DNA from: Spirochaetia bacterium
Lineage (GTDB): Bacteria; Spirochaetota; Spirochaetia; Sphaerochaetales; Sphaerochaetaceae
Reading direction: 5' to 3'
Assembly (NCBI GenBank): GCA_022482625.1
Contig: JAKVOU010000001.1
Span: 2,528,784 to 2,592,783, forward strand
DNA: 64,000 nt
Shown here: in pieces, positions 33,765 to 42,572 of the stretch
Position numbering within the stretch: position 1 is the first letter of the stretch
How the letters are laid out: the number at the start of each line of letters is the position of its first letter
Position numbers and translations under genes: made by a program
Notes under the pieces: model-generated
Told to the model about the DNA's origin: nothing
Databases searched by the model: none
Seen by the model: the letters and a program-made list of their open reading frames with translations, nothing else

Positions 33765-34010
33765 CTATTCTATCAGCTCGCCCTTTATGAGGACTCGTCC
33801 TTCGTCAGGGCATCTGTATCTGAAAGATTTTGTTTTGCTATTGCCAGTATCAAGCGTTCCTCCGTGTAGGAGCGCAAAGATATTTGGATAGATGCATTGC
33901 CATAGTTCATGGCAAAGGGGAGGACAAAGGTCTTCAACATACATTATATCCCCAGTTTTGTGATAGCCGCTTATGCAATTGCTTTCCAAGATTGTCGATT
34001 TGACTTTCAT
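33765..34010 (-). CDS. TIGR04076 family small protein
   Basis: This 81-residue protein matches the TIGR04076 pattern nearly throughout: an N-terminal MKVKSTILESNCISGYHKTGD, then VEDLCPPLCHELWQCIYP near 25-42, FALLHGGTLD, and a C-terminal CPDEGRVLIKGELIE. Several conserved Cys residues (about 12, 30, 34, 40 and 68) suggest metal binding. Members are common in anaerobes, and no function is established. It is convergent with the nitroreductase gene; a redox role suggested by that neighbour is speculative. Confidence 0.8.
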   Translation of the reverse strand: MKVKSTILESNCISGYHKTGDIMYVEDLCPPLCHELWQCIYPNIFALLHGGTLDTGNSKTKSFRYRCPDEGRVLIKGELIE

Positions 34011-34235
34011 TTCTTCTTTGTCCTTTTATATAGTTTTTCGATAATAGTTTTTATGCTTTACCTAAAGATAGACATTTTACATATATTTTTATAGTGACTT
34101 GTTTATCCATAGTGTGAAAGCAATCCATAGCATGATTTCTATGCTAACTGACAGTACCGAGGATTATTTGGAAACTGGAACTGGAAAAATACAAAGAAAA
34201 TGTGACATAATGTACATAAGGTAGGAGCAAAAACA

Positions 34236-35690
34236 ATGCAGAATATTGACTTTGATAATCTTGCACAGTATCGGGAAAATAATCGGCTCGAGGTAAAAAG
34301 TGCAGAAAAAGGTCTTCCTAAAAGTCTATGGGAAACTTATTCTGCATTTGCAAATACGTCAGGTGGAAATATTATTCTGGGAGTAAAAGAAAACAAAGAT
34401 CACTCTTTTTACATTACTGGAGTCACCGGACAGGATCGACTGCTCAAAGAATTCTGGGATACGATAAATAACCGCAAGAAAGTAAGTGTAAACATCCTGA
34501 CAGACAGCATGGTTTCAGTTGACAAGGCAATGGGAAAAGATGTTATCTGCATTGCTGTACCACGTGCCAATCGTACTGATAAACCTATATACATCGACAA
34601 TGACATATTTTCCGGAACATTTCGTAGAAATGGTGAAGGGGATTATCACTGCACACGAGAAGAAACAACAAATATGCTACGTGATCAAAGTGCCATTTCC
34701 CAGGATAGCAAACTGTTGGAAGAGATGGATATCAATGTCCTTGATCAGGATGCTGTCAAACGATATCGTACCATTTTTTCAAATGTCAGACCCGGTCATG
34801 TGTGGACAACATTGGCGGATGAATTGTTTCTTGAGAAGATCGGAGCTATAGCTCACGGTAGGGAAGATGGAAAGTTGCATCCTACAGGAGCAGGTCTTTT
34901 GATGTTTGGGTCTGAATACTCCATTGTCCGTGAATATGGTTCATATTTTCTTGATTACCGAGAAGAACTGTCTCCATCAACCCGATGGACTGACCGTGTG
35001 ATTTCCAGTAGCGGTGACTGGAGTGGCAATGTTTTCGATTTCTTTTTTCGTATCTATGGTAAGCTTGTTTCAGGGATTAAGATACCGTTCAAGTTGAAAC
35101 AGGAAACCAGGATTGAGGATACTCCGGCACATAAGGCAATCAGGGAAGCACTTGCAAATGCGCTTATCCATGCAAATTACTATGGCCGGCGTGGAATTGT
35201 CATTATAAGAAAACAGGGCAGTATCAGCATTTCAAATCCTGGGACGCTTCGGATAGCACCGGAAGAGGCAATCAGCGGGGGGCTTTCGGATCCACGTAAC
35301 AGTATACTGATCAAGATGTTCAATCTCATCAATATCGGTGAACGTGCTGGTAGCGGGTTACCCGAAATCTTTTCGGTATGGAAACAGAATGGATGGAAAA
35401 CCCCTGAACTGAAGGAATCTTTTGATCCTGACAGAACGGAACTGTTGATATCGCTTCCGGTATCAAACCAGAAAAGTAACCAGAAAAGTAACCAGAAAAG
35501 TAACCAGAAAAGTAACCAGAAAATTCTGGAATTGATGAAAAACAATCCGGCTATCACAATAAAACAGATGATGTCAGAGGCAGGCCTTTCAGAAAGCGGA
35601 ATAAAAAAGATTGTAAAAGTGTTGAAAACGAACGGAATCATACGCCGTGTCGGGTCAGACAAAGCTGGGCATTGGGAAGTAATGGAATAA
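34236..35690 (+). CDS. AlbA_2/Schlafen-like domain protein with repeat linker and wHTH
   Basis: This 484-residue protein starts at an ATG after TAGGAGC. Residues 15-140 form the AlbA_2 (Slfn AAA_4) domain: NRLEVKSAEKGLPKSLWETY, FANTSGGNIILGVKE, then IAVPRANRTDKPIYID and GTFRRNGEGDYHCTREE. Residues about 290-400 resemble the C-terminal HATPase_c_4 region: HKAIREALANALIHANYYG, ISNPGTLRIAPEEAISGG and NIGERAGSGLPEIF. Five SNQK repeats at residues 410-429 link to a winged helix (TIKQMMSEAGLSESGIKKIVKVLKTNGII). It is probably a nucleic-acid-binding regulator. It lies just upstream of a TrlF-like/AlbA_2 pair but with its own 290-base gap. Confidence 0.87.
   Translation: MQNIDFDNLAQYRENNRLEVKSAEKGLPKSLWETYSAFANTSGGNIILGVKENKDHSFYITGVTGQDRLLKEFWDTINNRKKVSVNILTDSMVSVDKAMGKDVICIAVPRANRTDKPIYIDNDIFSGTFRRNGEGDYHCTREETTNMLRDQSAISQDSKLLEEMDINVLDQDAVKRYRTIFSNVRPGHVWTTLADELFLEKIGAIAHGREDGKLHPTGAGLLMFGSEYSIVREYGSYFLDYREELSPSTRWTDRVISSSGDWSGNVFDFFFRIYGKLVSGIKIPFKLKQETRIEDTPAHKAIREALANALIHANYYGRRGIVIIRKQGSISISNPGTLRIAPEEAISGGLSDPRNSILIKMFNLINIGERAGSGLPEIFSVWKQNGWKTPELKESFDPDRTELLISLPVSNQKSNQKSNQKSNQKSNQKILELMKNNPAITIKQMMSEAGLSESGIKKIVKVLKTNGIIRRVGSDKAGHWEVME
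35463..35522 (+). repeat. five tandem 12-base units encoding SNQK
   Basis: Copies at 35463, 35475, 35487, 35499 and 35511 encode Ser-Asn-Gln-Lys. The last four are identical (AGTAACCAGAAA); the first differs in its Ser codon (TCA) and in one following base context. The unit length is a multiple of three, so copy-number changes would alter the linker length between the ATPase-like part and the winged helix without breaking the frame. Confidence 0.95.
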
Positions 35691-35925
35691 TCGGCTTTTT
35701 TCTCCAATGTCAAATGTCTGTGCATAATGTGGAAGGTTTTTAGTTAGGTTTCATTTGATAGGAAGTTATTTTCTTGTTTCCATGGTTTTTGTGACAATAG
35801 GAGGATAATTCGGGAACTGGGAAGTTAGATATGGTTCTTACTGTACGATATCCTTGTACTGTTTGAAGATGAAGCCAAGGCTTGTTACCATAATATCATT
35901 ATCATGGTCATGAAGGCTGAATTTA

Positions 35926-35962
35926 TGCTATAATCATAGTCAGAGCTTAGATATCGCTCTGA
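35926..35962 (+). promoter_or_regulatory. extended -10 promoter and 5' leader hairpin of the TrlF-like operon
   Basis: TATGC followed by TATAAT (35929-35934) forms an extended -10 box (TG one base upstream). Transcription would start about 35941, where TCAGAGC (35940-35946) can pair with GCTCTGA (35956-35962). The hairpin would be at the very 5' end of the mRNA, 18 bases before GGAGG and the ATG at 35980. Confidence 0.6.
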
Positions 35963-35979
35963 ATAGTATCGGAGGAATT

Positions 35980-38607
35980 ATGCTGAATATCTTTCAAAAT
36001 GGTTCAAGGTGGCTGAAGGCTGATTTTCATCTTCATACGATTTCCGATTCGGAATTTTCTTATAGTAAGCATGAGAACAAAGACTTTGTATCAGACTATA
36101 TAGCTAAATTGAAAGAACAGCAGATTTATGTTGGCGTAATAACGAATCATAACAAGTTCAATAGCACAGAATTTTCTGTTTTGAGTAGTGAAGCTGAAAA
36201 AGAAGGAATATTTTTACTCCCTGGGGTTGAACTTTCAGTCCATGAAGGAGCCGGAGGACTCCATGTACTGGTCGTGTTTGATGAACCTTGGTTACAAGGC
36301 AACTGTATTGGTACTGCGCTGTCTACTATTTTCAGTGGAAAAATTCCGGATGATTATGAGGATCAAAACGGATATGCGGATAAGTCCCTGAAAGAAACTA
36401 CTAAGATTCTGGATGAATTTCACCATGATTATTTTTATATATTTGCACATGTGAATCAAAAAAGTGGCTTGTTTGAAGAATTGGATATCGGAAGGATCAA
36501 AGACCTTTTCAATAACCCTAACATTGCCAAAAGGATCCTTGGGTTTCAGAAAGTAGAGGTGCAGCAAAAAAAGGATAATCTGATTCAAGAAATAGGCAAG
36601 CAGAATTATCCTGCAGAGGTAGAGGGATCTGATCCTTCTGCCATTGAAGAAATCGGTTCAAAGAAGGGTGACACATGGATCAAGATAGGTAGTTACAATT
36701 TTGAAGCTATCAGGATGGCTTTATTGGATCATATACATAGAACCAAGGCAGAGCAGCCAGAACATGTACGACATTCCTACATTAGAAGCATCAGTTTTGA
36801 AGGAGGGCTCCTCGATGGGAAAACAATTGACTTTTCTTCTCAACTCAATACGTTGATAGGTATCCGAGGCAGTGGGAAGTCTGCCATACTCGAATCTATT
36901 TGCTATGTTTTGAATTTCCCAGACAGAAACACAAGAATCGACCATGAATACAAGGACCGATTGGTGGATTATGTCCTTGGCAGCGGTGGAAGAATAAAGC
37001 TGGTGACCATTGATGAAAATGGTCAGGAATTTGAGATTTTCAGAACACTCAACAGGGAACCGGAAGTGTTTGTATCTGGCACCGAAGAACCAGGAATTGC
37101 GATAAGGAAAACCGCTATACATTGTCCGTTGTTTTTTGGACAAAAAGAACTTTCTTCCCGAGGTGAACATTTTGATCAGGAGTTGCTTGGTAAACTACTG
37201 GGAGATAAACTGGTTCCCATACGTAGGGAAATCATAGAAAAGAAAGGTAAGATCGTTGATATCATTACTATCTTGTCCAAGCTCAATGGCCTTTCCGATC
37301 ATATAAAAACTTTGGAAGATACCATAAGGGACTGCAAATTCAATCTTAGGAAGTTCAAAGAATTCGGTATCGAGGACAAGTTCAGGGGACAGACCGAATT
37401 TGCTTCTGATAAACGAACAATAGAATCAATGATAAAAATGTGCATGGATTTACGTGAAGCCTTGCTCCAAGTCCATGGAACCATGTCTGAAACCTATAAC
37501 GCTACTTCTGTTACTCTTTCAGATCAGAACAGTGATATTGCTGAAGTTTTGAAACCTTCATATGAGGTGGTGTCTACAAGCTTGAAACAAATAATGGAGC
37601 TAGCTGATAGACTTGAAGCTTCCAGGCAGAATATGGAGAAAGTCTATGGCAGTTTCAAGGAGAAGGAGCATGAATTCTCGGAGCAGTTTGCAAAAATCCG
37701 TAGAAGCATTGAGAAGGAAATAAGAAGTAAAGGAATTGACTCCGTCCAACTTGAAGATTATCCGATGTTACATGAAAAAATTGCAAAGAGCGAAAATCGT
37801 CTGAACCTTCTAGAGAAACAACAGCAACAGGAAGAACTTCTGAAGACAAAACTACGGAGAGAATTACACGCCCTTGCAGAGTTATGGAGAAAGGAATTTT
37901 CTATAATTGAAACAGAATTGGGTATCATAAACTCTACTCAGGGTGCCATACAGATTTCTGCAGAATTTGAGGGTGACAAAGACAGTTACCTACAGTATCT
38001 GCAATTATCTTTCAAGGGGAGTGGTTTGATGAAAAATGCTCTTTCAAAGCTGGTTGAGAACTCTAAGGATTTTATTGCAGTCTATGATGATTTTGATGGT
38101 GCCTGTAATTCTTTTCCTGATGCTTCTCGAGAAAAATTCCGTTCATCTGTACAAAAACAATTGGGAGATCTCCTTACGTATCAGGTTCCAAACTCGTATT
38201 CGATTACCTATCATGGCAAGGAACTGAAGCAACATTCATTGGGGCAACGGGCTTCTGCTTTGATTTTGTTTGTCCTTGGACAGAAAGGCAATGATGTTAT
38301 TATCATAGACCAACCGGAAGATGATTTGGACAACCAAACTATATATGAAGAAGTGATCAAGCAGATAATTGCATTGAAACCTGACATGCAATTTATTTTT
38401 GCAACACATAATGCCAATATTCCCGTACTTGGAGATGCAGAAATGGTTCATACGTGTTCTTATGTCGATACCGATGGAAAAACCTCCATCGCTGTTGATT
38501 CCGGAAGTATTGATAATCAGAATACGCAAAAATCCATTATAAGTATAATGGAAGGTGGTGAGGTTGCCTTTGAAAGAAGAAAGGAAATATATGAATTATG
38601 GAATTAG
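35980..38607 (+). CDS. PHP-domain AAA/SMC-like ATPase (TrlF family)
   Basis: This 875-residue protein is started by GGAGGAATTATG. Residues 10-260 form a PHP metallophosphoesterase domain: DFHLHTISDSEFSY (His17, His19), GVITNHNKFN, LPGVELSVHEG and YIFAHVNQKSG supply the expected His/Asp/Glu metal ligands. An SMC/ABC-type ATPase follows: Walker A GIRGSGKSAILES near 294-306, a long helical region of about 400-640 likely to be coiled coil, a signature-like HSLGQRASALILFVLG near 747, Walker B VIIIDQPEDDLDNQ near 771, and an H-loop FATHNANIP. The DQPEDDLDN wording is shared with RloC/DndD-like defence and repair ATPases. It overlaps the following AlbA_2 gene by ten bases. Likely a nucleic-acid-triggered phosphoesterase; a defence role is inferred. 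Confidence 0.85.
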   Translation: MLNIFQNGSRWLKADFHLHTISDSEFSYSKHENKDFVSDYIAKLKEQQIYVGVITNHNKFNSTEFSVLSSEAEKEGIFLLPGVELSVHEGAGGLHVLVVFDEPWLQGNCIGTALSTIFSGKIPDDYEDQNGYADKSLKETTKILDEFHHDYFYIFAHVNQKSGLFEELDIGRIKDLFNNPNIAKRILGFQKVEVQQKKDNLIQEIGKQNYPAEVEGSDPSAIEEIGSKKGDTWIKIGSYNFEAIRMALLDHIHRTKAEQPEHVRHSYIRSISFEGGLLDGKTIDFSSQLNTLIGIRGSGKSAILESICYVLNFPDRNTRIDHEYKDRLVDYVLGSGGRIKLVTIDENGQEFEIFRTLNREPEVFVSGTEEPGIAIRKTAIHCPLFFGQKELSSRGEHFDQELLGKLLGDKLVPIRREIIEKKGKIVDIITILSKLNGLSDHIKTLEDTIRDCKFNLRKFKEFGIEDKFRGQTEFASDKRTIESMIKMCMDLREALLQVHGTMSETYNATSVTLSDQNSDIAEVLKPSYEVVSTSLKQIMELADRLEASRQNMEKVYGSFKEKEHEFSEQFAKIRRSIEKEIRSKGIDSVQLEDYPMLHEKIAKSENRLNLLEKQQQQEELLKTKLRRELHALAELWRKEFSIIETELGIINSTQGAIQISAEFEGDKDSYLQYLQLSFKGSGLMKNALSKLVENSKDFIAVYDDFDGACNSFPDASREKFRSSVQKQLGDLLTYQVPNSYSITYHGKELKQHSLGQRASALILFVLGQKGNDVIIIDQPEDDLDNQTIYEEVIKQIIALKPDMQFIFATHNANIPVLGDAEMVHTCSYVDTDGKTSIAVDSGSIDNQNTQKSIISIMEGGEVAFERRKEIYELWN

Positions 38608-39746
38608 TTGAACTATATGATATATTGTTGAAGGGTGAAGATAGCAAGAACCAATTCAAGCAGAATTTTACCAATTCTGATAGTTTGGCTGCAGAAATGG
38701 TGGCTTTCAGCAATAGCGATGGAGGAAGGATTTTTATCGGGGTTGCTGATGATGGTGCGATAGCAGGTCTTTCTGCTGAAGATGTTCGTAGATTGAATAT
38801 GATGATTTCCAATGTTGCTTCTCAGCATGTTCATCCAGCAATCAACCCTATGACAGAAAACATATTGACAGATGAAGGTTCTGAAATCATTGTGGTTGCT
38901 GTTCCTGTAGGCTTATGCAAGCCTTATTCAGATAACCAAGGTATCATTTGGGTAAAAAGTGGGGCAGATAAACGAAAAGTGACTGCCCGTGAAGAATTAC
39001 AGCGTATGTTTCAGGAAGCAGGGCTGGTTTATGCGGATGAAGTTCCTGTAAACGGTTTGACGGCTACGGATATAGATTTGAAGTATTTCAGTACTTTTTT
39101 TGAGAAACTTTATGGGGAATCCGTTGATGCGCAGCAGAAAACTTTATTACATATTTTGGAAAATATGAATTTGGCAAAGGATGGTTTCCTTAATGTGGCG
39201 GGAGCCTTGCTCTTTTCAAGAAATGTCAAGTATAAGCTGCCATTGTTCATCGTCAAGGCAGTGCATTATCCTGGTACCGATATTGATACTGCCAGATATG
39301 AAGACAGCAGAGATTTTTCTGGATTGCTGGAGGAAGTATATACTGATACGCTTTCTTTTATTCTGAGCAATGTGCCTTATCGGCAAAATGATCAAAATGT
39401 AAATTCAACTGCAGTACCTGTAGTAGCAAAGACCGTATGGGAAGAGCTTTTGTCCAACGCACTTTTTCATCGTGACTATTTTGTTGCGGCTCCAGTCCGT
39501 CTCTTTATGTTCAGTAACCGTGTAGAACTTGTTAGTCCTGGGCATTTACCTAATAATCTGACGATTGAAAATATCAAAGCAGGAAATTCAGTGAGTAGAA
39601 ATCCTATACTTACTTCTTACGGAAGTAAAATACTTCCTTACCGTGGCCTTGGAAATGGCATAAGGCGGGCATTGAAACTGCATAAGAAGATTACATTTGT
39701 AGATGACAGAGCCGGAAATCAATTTAAGGCAATTGTTTTCTATTGA
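38598..39746 (+). CDS. AlbA_2/Schlafen-like protein coupled to the TrlF-like ATPase
   Basis: This 382-residue protein has its ATG inside the last codons of the previous gene (overlap 38598-38607), so the two are translationally coupled. The AlbA_2 domain covers about 12-135: ESKNQFKQNFTNSD, EMVAFSNSDGGRIFIGVADDG, VAVPVGLCKPYSDNQG and VKSGADKRKVTAREE. The C-terminal half has VWEELLSNALFHRDYF, ELVSPGHLPNNLTI and GLGNGIRRALKL, the HATPase_c_4-like region seen in this group. It is related in layout to the gene at 34.2 kb, but without SNQK repeats or the terminal winged helix. It could be the DNA/RNA-binding partner or regulator of the PHP-ATPase. Confidence 0.87.
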   Translation: MELVELYDILLKGEDSKNQFKQNFTNSDSLAAEMVAFSNSDGGRIFIGVADDGAIAGLSAEDVRRLNMMISNVASQHVHPAINPMTENILTDEGSEIIVVAVPVGLCKPYSDNQGIIWVKSGADKRKVTAREELQRMFQEAGLVYADEVPVNGLTATDIDLKYFSTFFEKLYGESVDAQQKTLLHILENMNLAKDGFLNVAGALLFSRNVKYKLPLFIVKAVHYPGTDIDTARYEDSRDFSGLLEEVYTDTLSFILSNVPYRQNDQNVNSTAVPVVAKTVWEELLSNALFHRDYFVAAPVRLFMFSNRVELVSPGHLPNNLTIENIKAGNSVSRNPILTSYGSKILPYRGLGNGIRRALKLHKKITFVDDRAGNQFKAIVFY

Positions 39747-40419
39747 AGGAAAGGAAGGCTATATCTTACTTGTGCTATATAATATATACTTGGGAGTTTA
39801 TTATCGTTTCAATTCTATTTTTGTAATATTTTTTGAATTGATGCAACAAAATCAAAATTCTATACAATGTTCAATATTGTACTATACATGCTGATTCTTA
39901 GAGAAATAGGGCCGAGATTAGAGAAAATCAATACTCAGTATTTCAAATACGGGGTATTGCCTTTTAGTCGGTTTTAATATCATACCCATAAGTTAAGATC
40001 GAAGCCAATAATCTGTACCGGAAACTCAGTGCTTGTAGTAGCTAATGGAGTTTTTACAAAACGCATTGATTAATGTTTCAGATTTTGCTGTCTTGCTTAC
40101 AATTAGATATTCAATAAAGAAATTAATTATTATAATATTATGCCGTTTACGGTAGAATTTAATATTCTATACTTATTATAAGTGAATCTCAATTAAGAAA
40201 AATTTTTAATGATAATAAATATGTTTTGTGAAACTTTCAGAAAATTGTTTACTATTATAAGATGTTATTTTAGAAATTATATAAGGATATCTACTAGCAA
40301 AAACTTGCATAAAATATTTACTGATTCTTAATTGTATAAAAATGACTGTATTAATATAAGTATGAGTCATTAATTTGAGTATAAATTATATATAATTTAT
40401 TGTATAGTAAATAATTATA
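39747..40419. other. long A/T-rich non-coding stretch
   Basis: About 670 bases with no gene-like frame, no strong hairpin and no repeat beyond A/T-rich runs. It marks the boundary between the TrlF/AlbA_2 region and the 3-hydroxy-acid locus. Its base composition differs from the flanking genes; decayed mobile DNA is possible but not shown. Confidence 0.5.
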
Positions 40420-40457
40420 TTGACATTTTAGGCTGTTTATGATACTGTTATCAGTAT
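40420..40457 (+). promoter_or_regulatory. promoter with ATACTG-TTAT-CAGTAT operator
   Basis: TTGACA (40420-40425) is followed 17 bases later by TACTGT (40443-40448). The -10 region is embedded in a dyad with perfect six-base arms, ATACTG (40442-40447) and CAGTAT (40452-40457). It lies 16 bases before the start codon of the KduD-like gene, a position where a repressor would block transcription. Confidence 0.6.
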
Positions 40458-40473
40458 TAGGAGGAAGTAATAT

Positions 40474-41238
40474 ATGGTTAATTTTAGTAGCCTGAATGGG
40501 AAAAAAGCCATAGTAACAGGAAGTGCAAGAGGCCTTTGCAATGGAATAGCTACAGCTTATCATGAAGCAGGTGCCGAAGTTGTTCTTGTTGATGTGAATG
40601 AGAATGTCAAGGATGCTGCTCAGAAAATGAGTACTGGAGATATTCCTGTACATTATATTGTCGGGGATTTGACAGACACTGCTCATCTACCGGCACTTGT
40701 CAATTCTGCAAAAGAACAACTTGGTGGACGAATTGATATTTTACTTAACGGGGCAGGTATACAATACCGTTGTCCGGCTATTGATTTTCCAGTTGAAAAA
40801 TGGGAGAAAATTATTGAAATAAATCTAAACTCAGTTTTTTTTCTTTCTCAGCAGGTAGGCAAAGTTATGATTACCCAGCATTATGGCAAGATTATTAATA
40901 TTGCTTCAATGACTGCGTTTATGGGCAGTGTTCTTATTCCGGCTTACACTGCCAGCAAGGGGGCAATTGCGCAATTGACTAAGGCCTTGTCAAACGAATG
41001 GGCAAGTCTAGGCATTAATGTGAATGCAATTGCACCCGGTTATATGGCAACAAAACTTACGGCTAATATGAAAAAAGTCAATCCTCAGCAGTATGAAGAA
41101 ATATCGAACAGGATACCGATGAAACGTTGGGGACAACCTGAAGATTTGTATGGAGTTGCTATTTTCTTGGCAAGTGATGCTGCTGCTTATATTTCTGGAG
41201 CAATTATTCCTATCGATGGAGGATTCTTAGGGAAATAA
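40474..41238 (+). CDS. SDR-family dehydrogenase, KduD/gluconate 5-dehydrogenase-like
   Basis: This 254-residue short-chain dehydrogenase follows AGGAGG. The cofactor motif is TGSARGLCNGIA near 15-26 (TGxxxGxG pattern with Cys/Asn variation), NGAGIQ near 93, catalytic Ser in INIASMTAF near 144 and the YTASK catalytic pair near 157-161, followed by NAIAPGYMATKL. The C-terminal RIPMKRWGQPEDLYGVAIFLAS and IPIDGGF match KduD and related sugar-acid dehydrogenases. It acts in the cytoplasm with NAD(P). It is convergent with the LacI gene and has its own operator and terminator, so it is not clearly part of the Liv/thiolase locus. Confidence 0.9.
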   Translation: MVNFSSLNGKKAIVTGSARGLCNGIATAYHEAGAEVVLVDVNENVKDAAQKMSTGDIPVHYIVGDLTDTAHLPALVNSAKEQLGGRIDILLNGAGIQYRCPAIDFPVEKWEKIIEINLNSVFFLSQQVGKVMITQHYGKIINIASMTAFMGSVLIPAYTASKGAIAQLTKALSNEWASLGINVNAIAPGYMATKLTANMKKVNPQQYEEISNRIPMKRWGQPEDLYGVAIFLASDAAAYISGAIIPIDGGFLGK

Positions 41239-41278
41239 TTTCCTGTTCCGGAAAATTCTGCACCCTGAACTTAAAAGA

Positions 41279-41313
41279 AAGCACACTCAATCAAACTGGG
41301 TGTGCTTCTTTTT
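41279..41313 (+). terminator. rho-independent terminator after the KduD-like gene
   Basis: AAGCACACTCA (41279-41289) pairs with TGGGTGTGCTT (41297-41307) over 11 positions with one G-U, followed by CTTTTT. It also faces the convergent LacI gene that ends at 41339. Confidence 0.85.
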
Positions 41314-41338
41314 GGTCTCTTTTAATTTTTATTTTGCA

Positions 41339-42358
41339 TTATTCACTATATCGTTTTGTAGTTTTCCTGATGATAAGTTTTGGATCAAGTATTACCCGTT
41401 CAGGTTTACTGTTTTTATCATTCAATTGTTTTAACATCAGTCGGACAGCTTGTTCACTCATTTCTTCAACATGTTGATCCACTGTTGTTAGCCCAATATC
41501 ATATAAGGAAGCAAATGAAATATTATCAAAACTTACTACTGAGATGTCTTCCGGAACTTTGATTCCAGATTCTCTACATCCTTCGATAAAACCGATTGCT
41601 GTCAAATCATTGCCAATAACAATACCCTTTGCTCTATGATCTAAATTTTTAATATATTCCTTTGCCAATTCATATCCGGTTCCCATTTTTAAATCAGTTT
41701 CAAGGATATTTTCATCTTGAATAGGGATTTTATAATTATTCATTGCTTGCTTGTATCCTTCATAGCGTTGGATAGAAGCAGAAGATTCGTTTTGTCCCTT
41801 GATATAAGCAATACGCGGGAACTCGTATTCAATCAAATGCATGGTTGCTATATAGCCTGCCTTAAAATTATCCAAAATAACAGAATCCCCTTGATAGTCA
41901 AAGGCATCAAGCATACGATTGACTAAAACGATAGGCATATTACTTGACTTGAGCTCATCACTTATTGCCTGGTTTCTTGCTGTTAGCAAAATTAATCCAG
42001 CGAAATTAGCAGCTATAACATGTTTGATAAATTCAACTTCTTTTTTTACATTGTTTTCACTATTGAAAATAACCAACATATAGCCATTTTCACTGAGCTT
42101 TCTCTGAATAAAGAAAGCTAAGTCTGCATAAAAAGGGTTGCGAATATCACTAAGAATCAATGCAACGACTTCCATATTTCCAACGCTTAGCCCTCTAGCA
42201 ATAGCATTTGGTCTGTAACCAATTTCAGATATATATTTTAAAATTCGATTTTTGACTGGTTCACTGACACCTGGAGAATTGTTCATAGCTCGTGAGACGG
42301 CTGACTTGGATACCCCTAGTTCCGTAGCTACTTCGGAAATTGTTATTTTTTTGCCCAT
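41339..42358 (-). CDS. LacI-family regulator of the Liv/thiolase locus (inferred)
   Basis: This 339-residue regulator has a canonical helix-turn-helix ISEVATELGVSKSAVSRAMNNS at residues 5-26 and a hinge IGYRPNAIARGLS near 50-62. The sensor domain has VALILSDIRNPFYADLA, VLVNRMLDAFDYQGDSVILD and the usual GNDLTAIGFIE stretch. The start has AAGGAG upstream. It lies beside, but is transcribed separately from, the Liv transporter genes. A perfect palindrome GAAACCGGTTTC and an imperfect one flank the divergent Liv and acyl-CoA operons, and LacI proteins bind such sites, so this protein is the best candidate for their repressor. Confidence 0.9.
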   Translation of the reverse strand: MGKKITISEVATELGVSKSAVSRAMNNSPGVSEPVKNRILKYISEIGYRPNAIARGLSVGNMEVVALILSDIRNPFYADLAFFIQRKLSENGYMLVIFNSENNVKKEVEFIKHVIAANFAGLILLTARNQAISDELKSSNMPIVLVNRMLDAFDYQGDSVILDNFKAGYIATMHLIEYEFPRIAYIKGQNESSASIQRYEGYKQAMNNYKIPIQDENILETDLKMGTGYELAKEYIKNLDHRAKGIVIGNDLTAIGFIEGCRESGIKVPEDISVVSFDNISFASLYDIGLTTVDQHVEEMSEQAVRLMLKQLNDKNSKPERVILDPKLIIRKTTKRYSE

Positions 42359-42502
42359 TGAAATTCTCCTTATATGTATTATACAGATGTTGATGATTAA
42401 GTGAACTGCTATGTTGTCGCGAAGTGCTAGCTACGAAATATAATATGTCATTTTTATAATACAACAACAATCATGGATATCAAGTGTTAAGGTAAGTAAC
42501 AG

Positions 42503-42535
42503 TAAAAATAGCCGAGCTCCATCGCTGAAGCTCGG
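42503..42535 (-). terminator. rho-independent terminator after livK
   Basis: On the minus strand CCGAGCT and AGCTCGG (42535-42529 and 42518-42512) form a stem, followed by a T-rich run (42510-42503). It lies 38 bases beyond the livK stop and ends the Liv operon. Confidence 0.75.
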
Positions 42536-42572
42536 TATAAAAACTAACCAAATTTACGGCGAATAATTAAAA

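Noticed and set aside
35463-35522. Short regular repeats considered as a CRISPR array
   Set aside because: The 12-base units are directly tandem without spacers and encode a protein linker in frame.
39747-40473. Possible small RNA or riboswitch in the long gap
   Set aside because: The sequence is A/T-rich without a stable stem, conserved core or terminator, so there is nothing to support it.
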